A stretch of DNA of 40,454 bases. It comes from a virus. Shown in pieces: positions 7,474-15,896 of this stretch. A model generated the notes under the pieces. The model made no database searches. It had not been told where the DNA came from and saw only the letters and a list, made by a program, of their open reading frames with translations. How positions within the stretch are numbered: the first letter of the stretch is position 1; each line of letters starts with the position of its first letter. A program made the translations under genes and the position numbers. The stretch lies in the IMG/VR virus record IMGVR_UViG_3300037189_012271, positions 1 through 40,454 of that record. The stretch is one strand, 5' to 3'.

Positions 7474-9504
7474 TTATTTTGCTTCATACCAAGAGTTTCC
7501 TATATTGGCATCTGCATTCATTTTTAAAATAGGATTTTTTAAGAAAAAATTACCTCCTTTTCTCATACTATCTTGTACAACATGTTTATAAGTTTCTACT
7601 AAAGAATCTTCTACTTCTAACAATATTTCATCATGAATTACATTAGCAATTCTAGCTTTCCAATAGTGATTATGTTCTTCTATATAATTAAAAATTAATA
7701 TAGTAGCAAATTTAGTTTGATGTGCTGATGTACCTTGAGTAGGAGCATTTAAACAAAGTCTAAAATATTGAGATTTTAAACTAAAATATTCACTTATTTC
7801 ATGTTTATTATTTAAAAATAAATTATATGCTGTAGTATTTTGAATAACATATTCTTCATTTTTTAATTTAGCTTCTTTATTATTTTTATACTCTTGTTTA
7901 CCTTCTCTATAAATGGTCCAAAAGTCATTATCAAGTTTAGAAATATAATTATGTAATTTAGTAAATCTATCAAATTTAGGTAATCTTAATTTAAAACCAA
8001 GAGCATATTCAATATATCCTAATTCAATAGATTCTTTTAATTTTTTATTACCATATTCATAAACTCCAGAATGTAATTCTTTAAATAAATTTTCTAATCT
8101 CATACCTTCTTCAAGTGGTATACCTTCATTCATAGCTACAGTATAACCTGTACCACCATAAGTAAAAGCAAACCTAGGTGCTTTGGCAGAGTTTCTTTTA
8201 TTTTTGTGTTCTTTTTTAATTATATCATCAGGTAAATCTTTAATTTCTGGATATAATAATTTAGCAAAAGCACAATGAAGATCTAATCCATCTGTAATAG
8301 ATTTAATTAATGCTATATCTCCTGTTAAATCTGCACCAACAACATTTTCTTGACCTTCATAATCACAACAAATCATTTTAAATCCTGGATTAGCAGTAAA
8401 ACAATCTCTTGTTTCTGAATTAGCTGGAAAATTTAAAAAGTTTATTTCACCTTTTCTTGATGCAATTCTAGCAGTATCTAATATAGGTTTAAATCTAGTA
8501 TATATTCTATTATTTTGAATTTTAGAATAAATACTATCTCCAAAAGTAGTTACATTATGTTCTGTTTCTTTAAAGTTTAACCAAAGTTTTACAAATGGAT
8601 GTTTACTTTTAGAAATAACAGATTTTTCTAAACTTTCTTTAATAACATTTTTTTCATTAATTTCAACATTAATACCAAAGTCTTTAAACACTGGTATCAT
8701 TTGTTGAGGAGAAGATAATAAACAAGTAATTTTATTTTCAGTAGAAAACAAATTTAATTGCAAATTTCTATATTTAGGTAAATAATTAAAAATATAATCT
8801 GTAACTAATTGTTCACATTCTTTATATTTTTTATAATCATTATCCATTTTATTTTTCCATTTTTCTACAGATATAGGTAACCCACATAGTTCCATATAAG
8901 TTAATGCTCTTATATGTTGACAATGTAAATTATAACTTTCTATAGCTTTGTATTCTTCTAATTTTTTTACATAAACTGAATGTAATTCAAGTAATTTATC
9001 TACATCATTAAAACAATATTCAATAACAGATGATTTACTTAATTTAACATTATAAATGTTAGCTTGTTCTGTTTTATCATAATTAATATTTAATTCTCTT
9101 AACATACATTCTTTAAATGAATGTCTTATAAAAGAATTTCCATTATAATAAATCATAGAAGCTAACATAGTATCTTTTACTTTTTTTAAAAAGTAATTTT
9201 TAACAAAAAAGAAAGATAAATCAAATGCAGCATTATGAAATACTAAAGTTTTATCTTTTATAAAAGGAATTACTTCTGATAAATAAATAGATTTATTTTC
9301 TTTATAAATTTGTAAATCTATAAGATAATTATTAAATCCAGTACCTATTTGAATAGAAAATATTTCATCTATTTTTGGATCTAAACCTGTAGTTTCTGTA
9401 TCCATAGCTATTATATCAGGTAAAACCATATCTTCTAATGAACAATAATTATAATTACCAATTTTTGTAAAAAAATCTTTATTTTTGGTTATAATATAAT
9501 TCAT
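7474..9504 (-). CDS. polA: DNA polymerase, family A, with 3'-5' exonuclease
   Basis: Replicative polymerase of the T7/Pol I family. The proofreading domain has Exo I DTETTGLD (35-42), Exo II FHNAAFDLSFF (around 88-98) and Exo III YCFNDVDKLLEL (around 163-174). The polymerase domain has motif A CCDYEGQENVVGADL (around 376-390, T7-like D-x-x-G-x-E), motif B in the RNSAKAPRFAFTYGG region (the O-helix R...K...F..YG) and motif C VIHDEILLEV (around 624-633) with the catalytic His-Asp-Glu. No 5' nuclease domain is present. The 676-aa length is normal for a phage family A enzyme. Crassvirales are known to carry either family A or family B polymerases; this one carries A. A promoter lies two genes upstream, inside the end of the amidoligase gene. 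Confidence 0.95.
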   Translation of the reverse strand: MNYIITKNKDFFTKIGNYNYCSLEDMVLPDIIAMDTETTGLDPKIDEIFSIQIGTGFNNYLIDLQIYKENKSIYLSEVIPFIKDKTLVFHNAAFDLSFFFVKNYFLKKVKDTMLASMIYYNGNSFIRHSFKECMLRELNINYDKTEQANIYNVKLSKSSVIEYCFNDVDKLLELHSVYVKKLEEYKAIESYNLHCQHIRALTYMELCGLPISVEKWKNKMDNDYKKYKECEQLVTDYIFNYLPKYRNLQLNLFSTENKITCLLSSPQQMIPVFKDFGINVEINEKNVIKESLEKSVISKSKHPFVKLWLNFKETEHNVTTFGDSIYSKIQNNRIYTRFKPILDTARIASRKGEINFLNFPANSETRDCFTANPGFKMICCDYEGQENVVGADLTGDIALIKSITDGLDLHCAFAKLLYPEIKDLPDDIIKKEHKNKRNSAKAPRFAFTYGGTGYTVAMNEGIPLEEGMRLENLFKELHSGVYEYGNKKLKESIELGYIEYALGFKLRLPKFDRFTKLHNYISKLDNDFWTIYREGKQEYKNNKEAKLKNEEYVIQNTTAYNLFLNNKHEISEYFSLKSQYFRLCLNAPTQGTSAHQTKFATILIFNYIEEHNHYWKARIANVIHDEILLEVEDSLVETYKHVVQDSMRKGGNFFLKNPILKMNADANIGNSWYEAK

Positions 9505-10160
9505 TATGTATATTTTTTTAATAGTTGAAAATCTTTAAAAGTAATAGGATTAAAATTTTCAGGATCATAAGTTTCTTTATCTATAGATAATTTTAAAAAT
9601 GGATGAGGAATATTTTTAATATGTAATTCAGATTGAATTATTTTATATAAACCTTCTTTTTTAATTAAATTATTTATAAAATTACTTACTATATCAGAAG
9701 AATGTAAAGGTTTCATACTTTTATACAATCCTTTTAATAATAAATTTACATGAATATTAAATATTTCATTATCTGGTTTTATTGCAAATACATGATGTAA
9801 ATCATTTTCATAATAATCTAATGTTTGTGGTATTTCTTCTAATACTTCTAATATAGTTACATTGTTCTTATTAAAATTAACATTAGGTAAATACTTAACA
9901 TCTTTTTTAAATACTAAATAAATAACATCACTTGCATAATTATATTCAACTTCTTTATTAAATAAATAAGAATTAATTAAATTTTCATTATGCAAGTATG
10001 TTAAAGTGGATAAATTGTTAGAAATATTTTTAAAAATATTTATATGATTTAACAAAAACAAAGAAGTTTGAGTTATCTTTAAATCTTCTAATTCTTTAAA
10101 AAAATATGTCTGATGTGGATTCTTCAAGGTCATTCCAATCATTTTTAATGTATTTTTCAA
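9504..10160 (-). CDS. Unrecognised 218-aa protein between polymerase and exonuclease
   Basis: Soluble protein, mixed alpha/beta, no recognised motif. The stop codon shares one base with the polymerase start (TAATG), so it is translated directly ahead of the polymerase and could be a polymerase or exonuclease partner. The longest start (10160) overlaps the exonuclease gene by 65 nt; in-frame ATGs at 10142 and 10133 would shorten the overlap to 47 or 38 nt and are equally plausible. No function is assigned. Confidence 0.65.
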   Translation of the reverse strand: MKNTLKMIGMTLKNPHQTYFFKELEDLKITQTSLFLLNHINIFKNISNNLSTLTYLHNENLINSYLFNKEVEYNYASDVIYLVFKKDVKYLPNVNFNKNNVTILEVLEEIPQTLDYYENDLHHVFAIKPDNEIFNIHVNLLLKGLYKSMKPLHSSDIVSNFINNLIKKEGLYKIIQSELHIKNIPHPFLKLSIDKETYDPENFNPITFKDFQLLKKYT

Positions 10161-10971
10161 TTAAATCTAATGCATCGTCTATTAATACTTTACCTTGAAT
10201 TTCATCTTTATATGATAGAGGATATATTAGTGGTTCATCTATTTTTACAGAGTTACAAACTACCCAATGAAATGGGCGTAAAGTATAATCACCATAACCA
10301 TTCTTTTCCATAAAATCTTCTATTCCCATTAAATATAACTTACCTTGTAAATGATAATAATATTTTTTAACTGACTCAGGAAATTGTGGAGGATAACTGC
10401 TAGATTTTAAATCTGTTACAATTATTTCTTTATTTGCTTTATCAATTTTTAAATAATCTAATTTAACTAAAAAATTAAAATCTCTATATTTAAATTCCCA
10501 TTTAAATTGTGCTTCACCTTCAGAAAATAAAAAATTAACTTTTTCATCTTTCTTTAAGTAAGTACCTATTTCTTTTCCTAAATCAAAATTATCTTTTAAT
10601 ATTTTATTTTTAGGATCTTTAAAATAGCTAATATAATCTGGATAACTTAATACAGTATTTAATATTTTTTCATAATTCTTAGATTTTACATTTAATGAAG
10701 TAGCAGCTTCTTCAACTGATTCTAAATTAAATTCTTTTTGATTGTTAATAATAAATTCTATAATAAATTTTATTTGTGGTTTAGGAAGCTCAATATCTAA
10801 TATTTCTTCCGTAAACTCTTCATTAAATACTACTTTATCAATTACAGTTCCTTTTTCCAAAAAAGAAGATTTTTTATAAACTGGGTTTAAAAAAGAATCT
10901 TTACCTTCTTTTAATAATCTACTCAAGGAACTGTAACTTAATCTTAGTGTTTCTTTATTAGGTGTTTGCAT
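10096..10971 (-). CDS. PD-(D/E)XK exonuclease (RecE/Cas4/RecB-like)
   Basis: Nuclease of the PD-(D/E)XK superfamily in the RecE/RecB/Cas4 branch. The N-terminus has LSYSSLSRLLKEG, the usual first helix of these enzymes. The catalytic core is LDYLKID (Asp at about 172), then IIVTDLKSS with D-x-K (about 187-189), followed by YHLQGKLYL, the Q-x-x-x-Y motif of RecB-like nucleases. It should resect double-stranded ends for the SSB-like and Sak4-like annealing pair of the same arm. I chose the ATG at 10971 rather than a longer frame from 10995, because the promoter elements at 10993-11024 put the transcript start near 10986. Confidence 0.8.
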   Translation of the reverse strand: MQTPNKETLRLSYSSLSRLLKEGKDSFLNPVYKKSSFLEKGTVIDKVVFNEEFTEEILDIELPKPQIKFIIEFIINNQKEFNLESVEEAATSLNVKSKNYEKILNTVLSYPDYISYFKDPKNKILKDNFDLGKEIGTYLKKDEKVNFLFSEGEAQFKWEFKYRDFNFLVKLDYLKIDKANKEIIVTDLKSSSYPPQFPESVKKYYYHLQGKLYLMGIEDFMEKNGYGDYTLRPFHWVVCNSVKIDEPLIYPLSYKDEIQGKVLIDDALDLIEKYIKNDWNDLEESTSDIFF

Positions 10972-12412
10972 AATGATTATTTGTATAAGATGCAAAAGTA
11001 CTCAATTTATCTGTAAAAAACAAATTTTTTCTATTATTATAATAATAAATTAATTCTTTTTTAACTTCATCTTTAAAATAATAATTAATTACATCCATAA
11101 CAGTAAATACATGTCCTTCTAAGCATTCTTTTATGTGATCTTGCACAAACTCAAAGATAGCAATAGAAAGTAAAATTTGATTAATAACTCTGTTAGAGTT
11201 AAAAGTATTTTCATGAATTCTAAATTCTATAGTATTTCTACTAGAAAATAATAAATTCATAAAATTAAATACATAATACCTGTTTACTCTATCCCATTTA
11301 TTTTTTAAAGGATGTTTCTTATTCTTTTTGTTAAAGTTTTTACAAGAAGCAATTCCATCTGTTAAAAATAAAAATATATTTTTGTTATTATAATTAACAA
11401 GATATTCAAATTCTTTTTTATCTATCTTATTAAATGATATATTTTTACATAAAGGAGGTAAAGGTTTAGTATAATGTTTTCTTTTATTTAATACATTTTC
11501 TTTTTTATAATAAGGAAAATAACTAAAATAATCATGTTGAAAATAATATAAAAAATTATACAATGCATTGATAAAAACTTTATCATTTCTAATATTACCA
11601 ATATGAACATGCAAACTACAGTTTATATCAGTATTAACATTATTAGCATTTAAATTCATAAATTTTTTAATACTCTCAATACCTTTTAATCCTGACATAG
11701 GTACAGAAACATACTCTGCATTATCAATAGAACCATCTCTACAAATAGAAAATCCATATTTTTTTAAACTATGACGATATACAGAACCTTCAGAAGTTTC
11801 TAACTCTATACCAAAAGTATAATTTTTTAAATATTTTTTATATTTATAAGTAGTTTTTTCTATTTCAATATTAGATTTATTATATAAAAGAACAGATTCT
11901 TGATAATCTGAATTATCTTCTATATTATAAGCTCTATGAGTTGCAATAGAAGATGAAGTTTCTTCTTTTATTTGTTCAATAAAACTTTCTTGATCTGTAA
12001 TATTTCCAATATAATAAAATTTAGAATTAGCTTTATTAAAAATAAAATCTGAATCATATAAAATTTCTTTAACATCTTTTATATAAACTATAGCTGTATC
12101 ATATTGAAAAATTTTACCCTTATTAATAAAAACAAGATCTTTGGTACATTTAAAATAAATTTGTTCCATCTTAGTAGGATCTTTAAGAAAGAATCCTAGT
12201 GTAAATGTTTTATTATTTTTATCATAAGAAATTACACCAAAATCAAAACTATTATCTCTAATTAATTTACTAAAATGATAATGTTTATTTAAATCTTCTA
12301 TAAAATATACATCAGGATGATTTATATGATAATAATTTTTTCTATAAATAATACATTCTTTTCTAGGTACTTCGTTACCAAGAATGTCAATAACTTTTTT
12401 ATAAGTTTTCAT
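10958..12412 (-). CDS. Putative amidoligase (PF12224, Amidoligase_2-like)
   Basis: The C-terminal two thirds match the COOH-NH2 ligase fold of the glutamine-synthetase-like amidoligases: TFGIELETSEG (199-209) with the metal-binding E-x-E pair, ICRDGSIDNAEYVS (223-236), CSLHVHIG (265-272) with the conserved His pair, and TIEFRIHENTFN (about 402-413). Such enzymes use ATP to join a carboxylate to an amine and in known operons occur next to glutamine amidotransferases or AIG2-type cyclotransferases, both of which are the next genes upstream here. The first 195 residues are an extension I do not recognise. It is the last gene of the island; its end carries the promoter of the exonuclease/polymerase genes. 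Confidence 0.8.
   Translation of the reverse strand: MKTYKKVIDILGNEVPRKECIIYRKNYYHINHPDVYFIEDLNKHYHFSKLIRDNSFDFGVISYDKNNKTFTLGFFLKDPTKMEQIYFKCTKDLVFINKGKIFQYDTAIVYIKDVKEILYDSDFIFNKANSKFYYIGNITDQESFIEQIKEETSSSIATHRAYNIEDNSDYQESVLLYNKSNIEIEKTTYKYKKYLKNYTFGIELETSEGSVYRHSLKKYGFSICRDGSIDNAEYVSVPMSGLKGIESIKKFMNLNANNVNTDINCSLHVHIGNIRNDKVFINALYNFLYYFQHDYFSYFPYYKKENVLNKRKHYTKPLPPLCKNISFNKIDKKEFEYLVNYNNKNIFLFLTDGIASCKNFNKKNKKHPLKNKWDRVNRYYVFNFMNLLFSSRNTIEFRIHENTFNSNRVINQILLSIAIFEFVQDHIKECLEGHVFTVMDVINYYFKDEVKKELIYYYNNRKNLFFTDKLSTFASYTNNHYANT
10993..11024 (-). promoter_or_regulatory. Bacteroidota-type promoter for exonuclease and polymerase genes
   Basis: On the minus strand TTTG (11021-11024) is followed after 20 nt by TACTTTTG (10993-11000), a full match to the Bacteroidota primary-sigma consensus TTTG, 19-21 nt, TAnnTTTG. 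It lies inside the last codons of the amidoligase gene. The transcript would begin near 10986, about 15 nt upstream of the exonuclease ATG, giving a very short leader. It would let replication genes be expressed separately from the amidoligase island. Confidence 0.65.
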
Positions 12413-12422
12413 AATTTTATTT

Positions 12423-14123
12423 TTAATAACCTCTTAAATATTCTTGTTCATTAAAATTATAACTTGAAAATTCGTCTTCATCTTCATCTTCAACAGGTTC
12501 ATTGTGAGCAATATAAAATTCTAATACATGATTATTAATAGCTTCACAAAAAGAACCATATTCTTTAACCATATCATTCCAATAAACATTAAATAATACA
12601 GTAGAAAATTCTGTAAATTTAGAGTTAGCAACAACAGATGAAGTATCTATCATTAGATCAAACATTTCTAGTTTATATAAAGGATTTTGTTCTATAAAGT
12701 TTAATATAGTTTGTTTAGAAAGATTAGGTTGTAAAATAAATTTTAATAAATGATAACTAAAGAAATATTGTTCACAATAAAATTTTTCTATTACTTCTTT
12801 TTCATCTAAGAAATCTGTATCAATTTCTAAACTAGATTTACTAGGAATAGATAATAACATATTATTTCTATTACTATCTATTTCTTCTATTTTTACAATA
12901 TTAAAACTTTCAAAAAACAAATGTTTGTTAATAAATATTTTAGGTAATGGAAAATAAACATTACTTTTTTTATTAATAGGTTTATACCAAGTGCTATTAT
13001 ATTTTATAGGAACCATACTAATACTTTCCAAATCATGGTTTGGAACTTCATAACTTAAAATATTATTAATATTAAATTCAAGATTTTTACTTAAAATTTT
13101 TGCTCTTATTAATTCTAAATTTACCCAAATACCTTTATTAAAAACATAAATATATTCTTCATCTAATATACTATCTAATGGTTTATTTATTAAATTAAAT
13201 ATAGTATTATCTTTATTAGATCTATATACACCATGTAATAATTTATTTTTAGATTTAGTTTTAAATAAACCTTTTTCAAATAAAATTTTAAATTTATCAG
13301 ATTGATGTTCATCAAAACTATTTGTAGTATTAGAAAATAAATTATAATTACTATGTGTATAAAAAGAAGATTTACTAACAAAAACTTCATCTTGAAAACA
13401 TTCAGTTCTATCTATTTCAACAGTACTTATAACTTTATTATTTTTAAATTCAAAAATACAATTAGTATTAATATCAAATATATTTTTATTTTCTTCTGAA
13501 GTACAAATAAAATTTAAACCTTTTTTAACAGAAGATAAATATAAACCTTCATTAAGATAAACACCAAATAAAGGTCTTTCTTCAGTTAAAATGTTATTAT
13601 TAGTTTTAGATTCACCTTTAAATACTTTAAGAGTTTGACCTCCATTATCAGTCCATACTAAAGTTGCTTTACCTCTATATTCTTTTAAAACATCATAACC
13701 ATATTTATAAATAATATTAGCTAATAAAAAAGAATCTACTTTATCATTTGTATCAATATCTATAGGATATTTTTTAACTAAATCTTCTATATTATAAATA
13801 GTACCATTATGACAAAATACAAAGTTATCATCAATAATAAAAGGATGCAAATTTTCATCTGTTTTACTTCCTTTAGTAGCATATCTAGTATGGCTAATTA
13901 CACAAGTAGCTTTAGTTGTTTTTTTAGTAAAGTGAAGGTTTGTATACAATTCTGAAAAATTAGCTTTAGTAGCATCTTTATAAGAATAATTACTTGGGGC
14001 AGGGTTAGCCCAAATGCCAACCCCATGTCCTCCTCTAGAATCATTTGCAATACTTGCTAACTTTAACTTTAATATATTTGGATTTTTATAGTTATTGCCT
14101 ATAAATGCAGTTATTCCACACAT
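12423..14123 (-). CDS. Class II glutamine amidotransferase-like protein
   Basis: The N-terminal domain is an Ntn-type class II glutamine amidotransferase: MCGITAFIG places the catalytic cysteine at residue 2 after Met removal, GGHGVGIW follows, then SHTRYATKGS (about 77-86) with the substrate-binding Arg, CHNGTIYN (about 105-112) and DSFLLANII (about 129-137). These residues release ammonia from glutamine or act as an amidohydrolase. Residues from about 260 to 566 do not resemble the usual partner domains (asparagine synthetase, SIS of GlmS, phosphoribosyltransferase) and end in an acidic tail (EDEDEDEF). The start must be at 14123 for Cys2. It stands 10 nt from the amidoligase and 11 nt from the cyclotransferase-like gene, so it is part of the same biosynthetic unit. 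Confidence 0.85.
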   Translation of the reverse strand: MCGITAFIGNNYKNPNILKLKLASIANDSRGGHGVGIWANPAPSNYSYKDATKANFSELYTNLHFTKKTTKATCVISHTRYATKGSKTDENLHPFIIDDNFVFCHNGTIYNIEDLVKKYPIDIDTNDKVDSFLLANIIYKYGYDVLKEYRGKATLVWTDNGGQTLKVFKGESKTNNNILTEERPLFGVYLNEGLYLSSVKKGLNFICTSEENKNIFDINTNCIFEFKNNKVISTVEIDRTECFQDEVFVSKSSFYTHSNYNLFSNTTNSFDEHQSDKFKILFEKGLFKTKSKNKLLHGVYRSNKDNTIFNLINKPLDSILDEEYIYVFNKGIWVNLELIRAKILSKNLEFNINNILSYEVPNHDLESISMVPIKYNSTWYKPINKKSNVYFPLPKIFINKHLFFESFNIVKIEEIDSNRNNMLLSIPSKSSLEIDTDFLDEKEVIEKFYCEQYFFSYHLLKFILQPNLSKQTILNFIEQNPLYKLEMFDLMIDTSSVVANSKFTEFSTVLFNVYWNDMVKEYGSFCEAINNHVLEFYIAHNEPVEDEDEDEFSSYNFNEQEYLRGY

Positions 14124-14134
14124 ATATTTTTTAT

Positions 14135-14524
14135 TTAGTTGTTAGTAATAGGTCTATAATCATTATAATCACCAGATGTAATAATTGTAGAACCTGAGTT
14201 TTCCATAAAATAAAGCCAAGCTTTTATTACTTGACCCTTTAATTCAACATTAATTTCTTCTCTACAATACCATTCAGGATGTCCTTCTAGTCTATCTACT
14301 GATGGCAAATGTAAGTCTCTGTTAATTTCCCAAACATCTACAACAATTTGTGTATCTGGAGTTTTATTAACAAAAGGAATACCACTAGCTCTCATTTGAT
14401 ATTTATCTACAGTTTTACCTGTACCTAACCATTTAGTCTGACCAGGAATATCTACAAGTCTAGAATTACCATAACCTTTACGTAAAGTGCCATAGCTTGC
14501 AATTAAAATATTATTTTTTATCAT
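14135..14524 (-). CDS. Gamma-glutamylcyclotransferase-like (GGCT/AIG2, BtrG-like) protein
   Basis: The glycine-rich substrate loop YGTLRKGYGN (11-20) and the segment VDRLEGHPEWYCR (76-88) with the catalytic-type Glu (about 80) are the two signatures of the GGCT/AIG2 fold. Enzymes of this fold cleave gamma-glutamyl-amines, releasing 5-oxoproline; BtrG does so to remove a protecting gamma-glutamyl group in butirosin synthesis. With ATP-grasp and amidoligase genes alongside, a gamma-glutamyl intermediate that is later trimmed is plausible. The chosen ATG is at 14524; a GTG at 14530 would add two residues. It overlaps the 42-aa gene upstream by 14 nt. Confidence 0.85.
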   Translation of the reverse strand: MIKNNILIASYGTLRKGYGNSRLVDIPGQTKWLGTGKTVDKYQMRASGIPFVNKTPDTQIVVDVWEINRDLHLPSVDRLEGHPEWYCREEINVELKGQVIKAWLYFMENSGSTIITSGDYNDYRPITNN

Positions 14525-14639
14525 CTTCACTTAATGTTTTTAAATCTTTAATAATTTCTTTTATTTCATGTATTTCAAAAGAACCTAGCCTATCAGACCA
14601 TAATAATAATTCTGTTAATCTTTTAATTATCTCTATCAT
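14511..14639 (-). CDS. Small 42-aa protein within the amidoligase island
   Basis: A complete short frame with ATG at 14639 and TAA at 14511. It encodes an amphipathic, mostly helical peptide with an LTELLLWSDRLGSFEIHEIK core and a charged end (SEDDKK). It fills what would otherwise be a 98-nt gap in an operon that has almost no gaps, overlapping the ATP-grasp gene by 17 nt and the cyclotransferase gene by 14 nt. That fit is the main support. It could act as a carrier or adaptor for the pathway, but no carrier motif is visible. Confidence 0.55.
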   Translation of the reverse strand: MIEIIKRLTELLLWSDRLGSFEIHEIKEIIKDLKTLSEDDKK

Positions 14640-15573
14640 TTTGATTAATTATATTAATGTCTGAATCTAATTGAAAGTTTTTCCAAGCTAATGATTTAGA
14701 ATTTTTAAATTTTTTAAAATCCCAATGTTCTAACTTACTTGTTTTAGTATGTCTATGAATATAATCAAATAGTTTAGCATATCTTTGAACAGTATAATCA
14801 TTAGATATTAAAGTTGGACTAGAATTAATTTCTAATACATAATATTTATCTTCAAATCTAATAATATCTACTGCACCAAAATCAGCTCCAACTGCTTCCA
14901 TTGCTTTTAAAGCTGTTATACACATATCATAATTATATTCAGACCAAGGAATATAAATAAATGGATCTCCATTTAAAGATCTATTCCAAGCTTTTTGACT
15001 AGGATTACTAGGCTTTGGTTTTTCTAATACAGAAATTACTTTACCTAAACCACAATGTACTCTAAACTCTGCATCTTTTTCTAAATAAGGTGCAAAATAA
15101 AAATTAGTCATTTCATTTAAATCTAAAAAATGATTTAATTCATTACTATTATTTAGTACAATAAAATTTCTACCTTTTGCGTGTTGCAAAGGTCTACAAA
15201 TTATAGGATATTCTAAATTAGAATCTTCAGAAATTTCTTCATAGGTATAATAGGGAGTTAATATATTATTATTTTTTAATATTTGTCTAGTTAATCCTTT
15301 GTTATTAATTTTTTCTAGAGCTTTAATATTATTATAAACAATACTATTATTATTAACTGGTAAAGGTATTCTATTACCCCATCTAATAATTACATTTTCA
15401 TTAAAAGGAGCATTAATAGATTTTTTAATAAAATAATCAGAAACATTATAATTAAATGATCTAAACCATTCTTTATTTTTAATTTTTCTTCTGATTCTTA
15501 ATTCACAATTAAATTTCATGTGTTGATAGACAGCTTTCATTGAAGGTCTACCATCTTTACCTACTAGTATCAT
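14623..15573 (-). CDS. ATP-grasp ligase (RimK-like)
   Basis: ATP-grasp domain: the lysine-bearing strand and loop YPIICRPLQHAKGRNFIVL (about 123-141) correspond to the ATP-binding P-loop-like hairpin; EFRVHCG (about 170-176) is the linker strand; ADFGAVDIIRFEDKYYVLEINSSPTL (about 232-257, key residues D, D, E, N) carries the metal ligands. Arg replaces the usual Lys at one ATP contact (ICRPL). Related enzymes join amino acids to peptides or small acids through an acyl phosphate. It overlaps the 108-aa gene by 4 nt (ATGA), showing translational coupling. Together with the two amidoligases it would provide a third amide-forming activity. The acceptor is unknown. Confidence 0.85.
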   Translation of the reverse strand: MILVGKDGRPSMKAVYQHMKFNCELRIRRKIKNKEWFRSFNYNVSDYFIKKSINAPFNENVIIRWGNRIPLPVNNNSIVYNNIKALEKINNKGLTRQILKNNNILTPYYTYEEISEDSNLEYPIICRPLQHAKGRNFIVLNNSNELNHFLDLNEMTNFYFAPYLEKDAEFRVHCGLGKVISVLEKPKPSNPSQKAWNRSLNGDPFIYIPWSEYNYDMCITALKAMEAVGADFGAVDIIRFEDKYYVLEINSSPTLISNDYTVQRYAKLFDYIHRHTKTSKLEHWDFKKFKNSKSLAWKNFQLDSDINIINQNDRDN

Positions 15574-15896
15574 ATTTTTTTAGGATTTTTTAAGTTATGT
15601 AATTTTAAAACATACATATCTAATGTTTGTTTTTTGCCATCTATGTTAGAAACTTCTCTTCTATTAAATTCTAGTGTTTTTCTAAAACCTAGTTTTTTAA
15701 GATTTCTTCTTAAAGTAATTTCTTCTTTTTTGACTATACATTGAATAGTAGTTTCACCTCTTCCATAACCATGCCAATTAATTTGATCTAGTTGATTATA
15801 TTTTTTTAAAAGTTTTTTATACATTATATCAACGTTATCATAATTTTTAGCTTGTAAAAATAATAATGCACAACAAGGTGTTCTCTTTATGGTCAT
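15570..15896 (-). CDS. Unrecognised 108-aa protein of the amidoligase island
   Basis: Small basic protein starting MTIKRTPCCALLFLQ and containing YGRGETTIQCIV (43-54) and LRRNLKKLGFRKTLEFNRRE (62-81), ending LDMYVLKL. The last part is reminiscent of the C-terminal strand/helix of GNAT acetyltransferases (k-LGF), a fold reported among amidoligase-associated genes, but the protein is too short and too divergent to assign. It overlaps both neighbours by 4 nt (ATGA), locked between the PF14395-like ligase and the ATP-grasp ligase, so a role in the same pathway is likely. Confidence 0.7.
   Translation of the reverse strand: MTIKRTPCCALLFLQAKNYDNVDIMYKKLLKKYNQLDQINWHGYGRGETTIQCIVKKEEITLRRNLKKLGFRKTLEFNRREVSNIDGKKQTLDMYVLKLHNLKNPKKI

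Noticed and set aside
13190-13390. Minus-strand 66-codon frame inside the glutamine amidotransferase gene.
   Set aside because: Out-of-frame shadow of the large gene, composed almost only of Ile, Leu, Tyr and Asn from AT-rich DNA.
12423-14123. 7-deazaguanine (Gat-QueC) DNA modification system.
   Set aside because: The amidotransferase lacks a QueC PP-loop domain, and no QueD, QueE, FolE or DpdA-like gene was recognised in the window.
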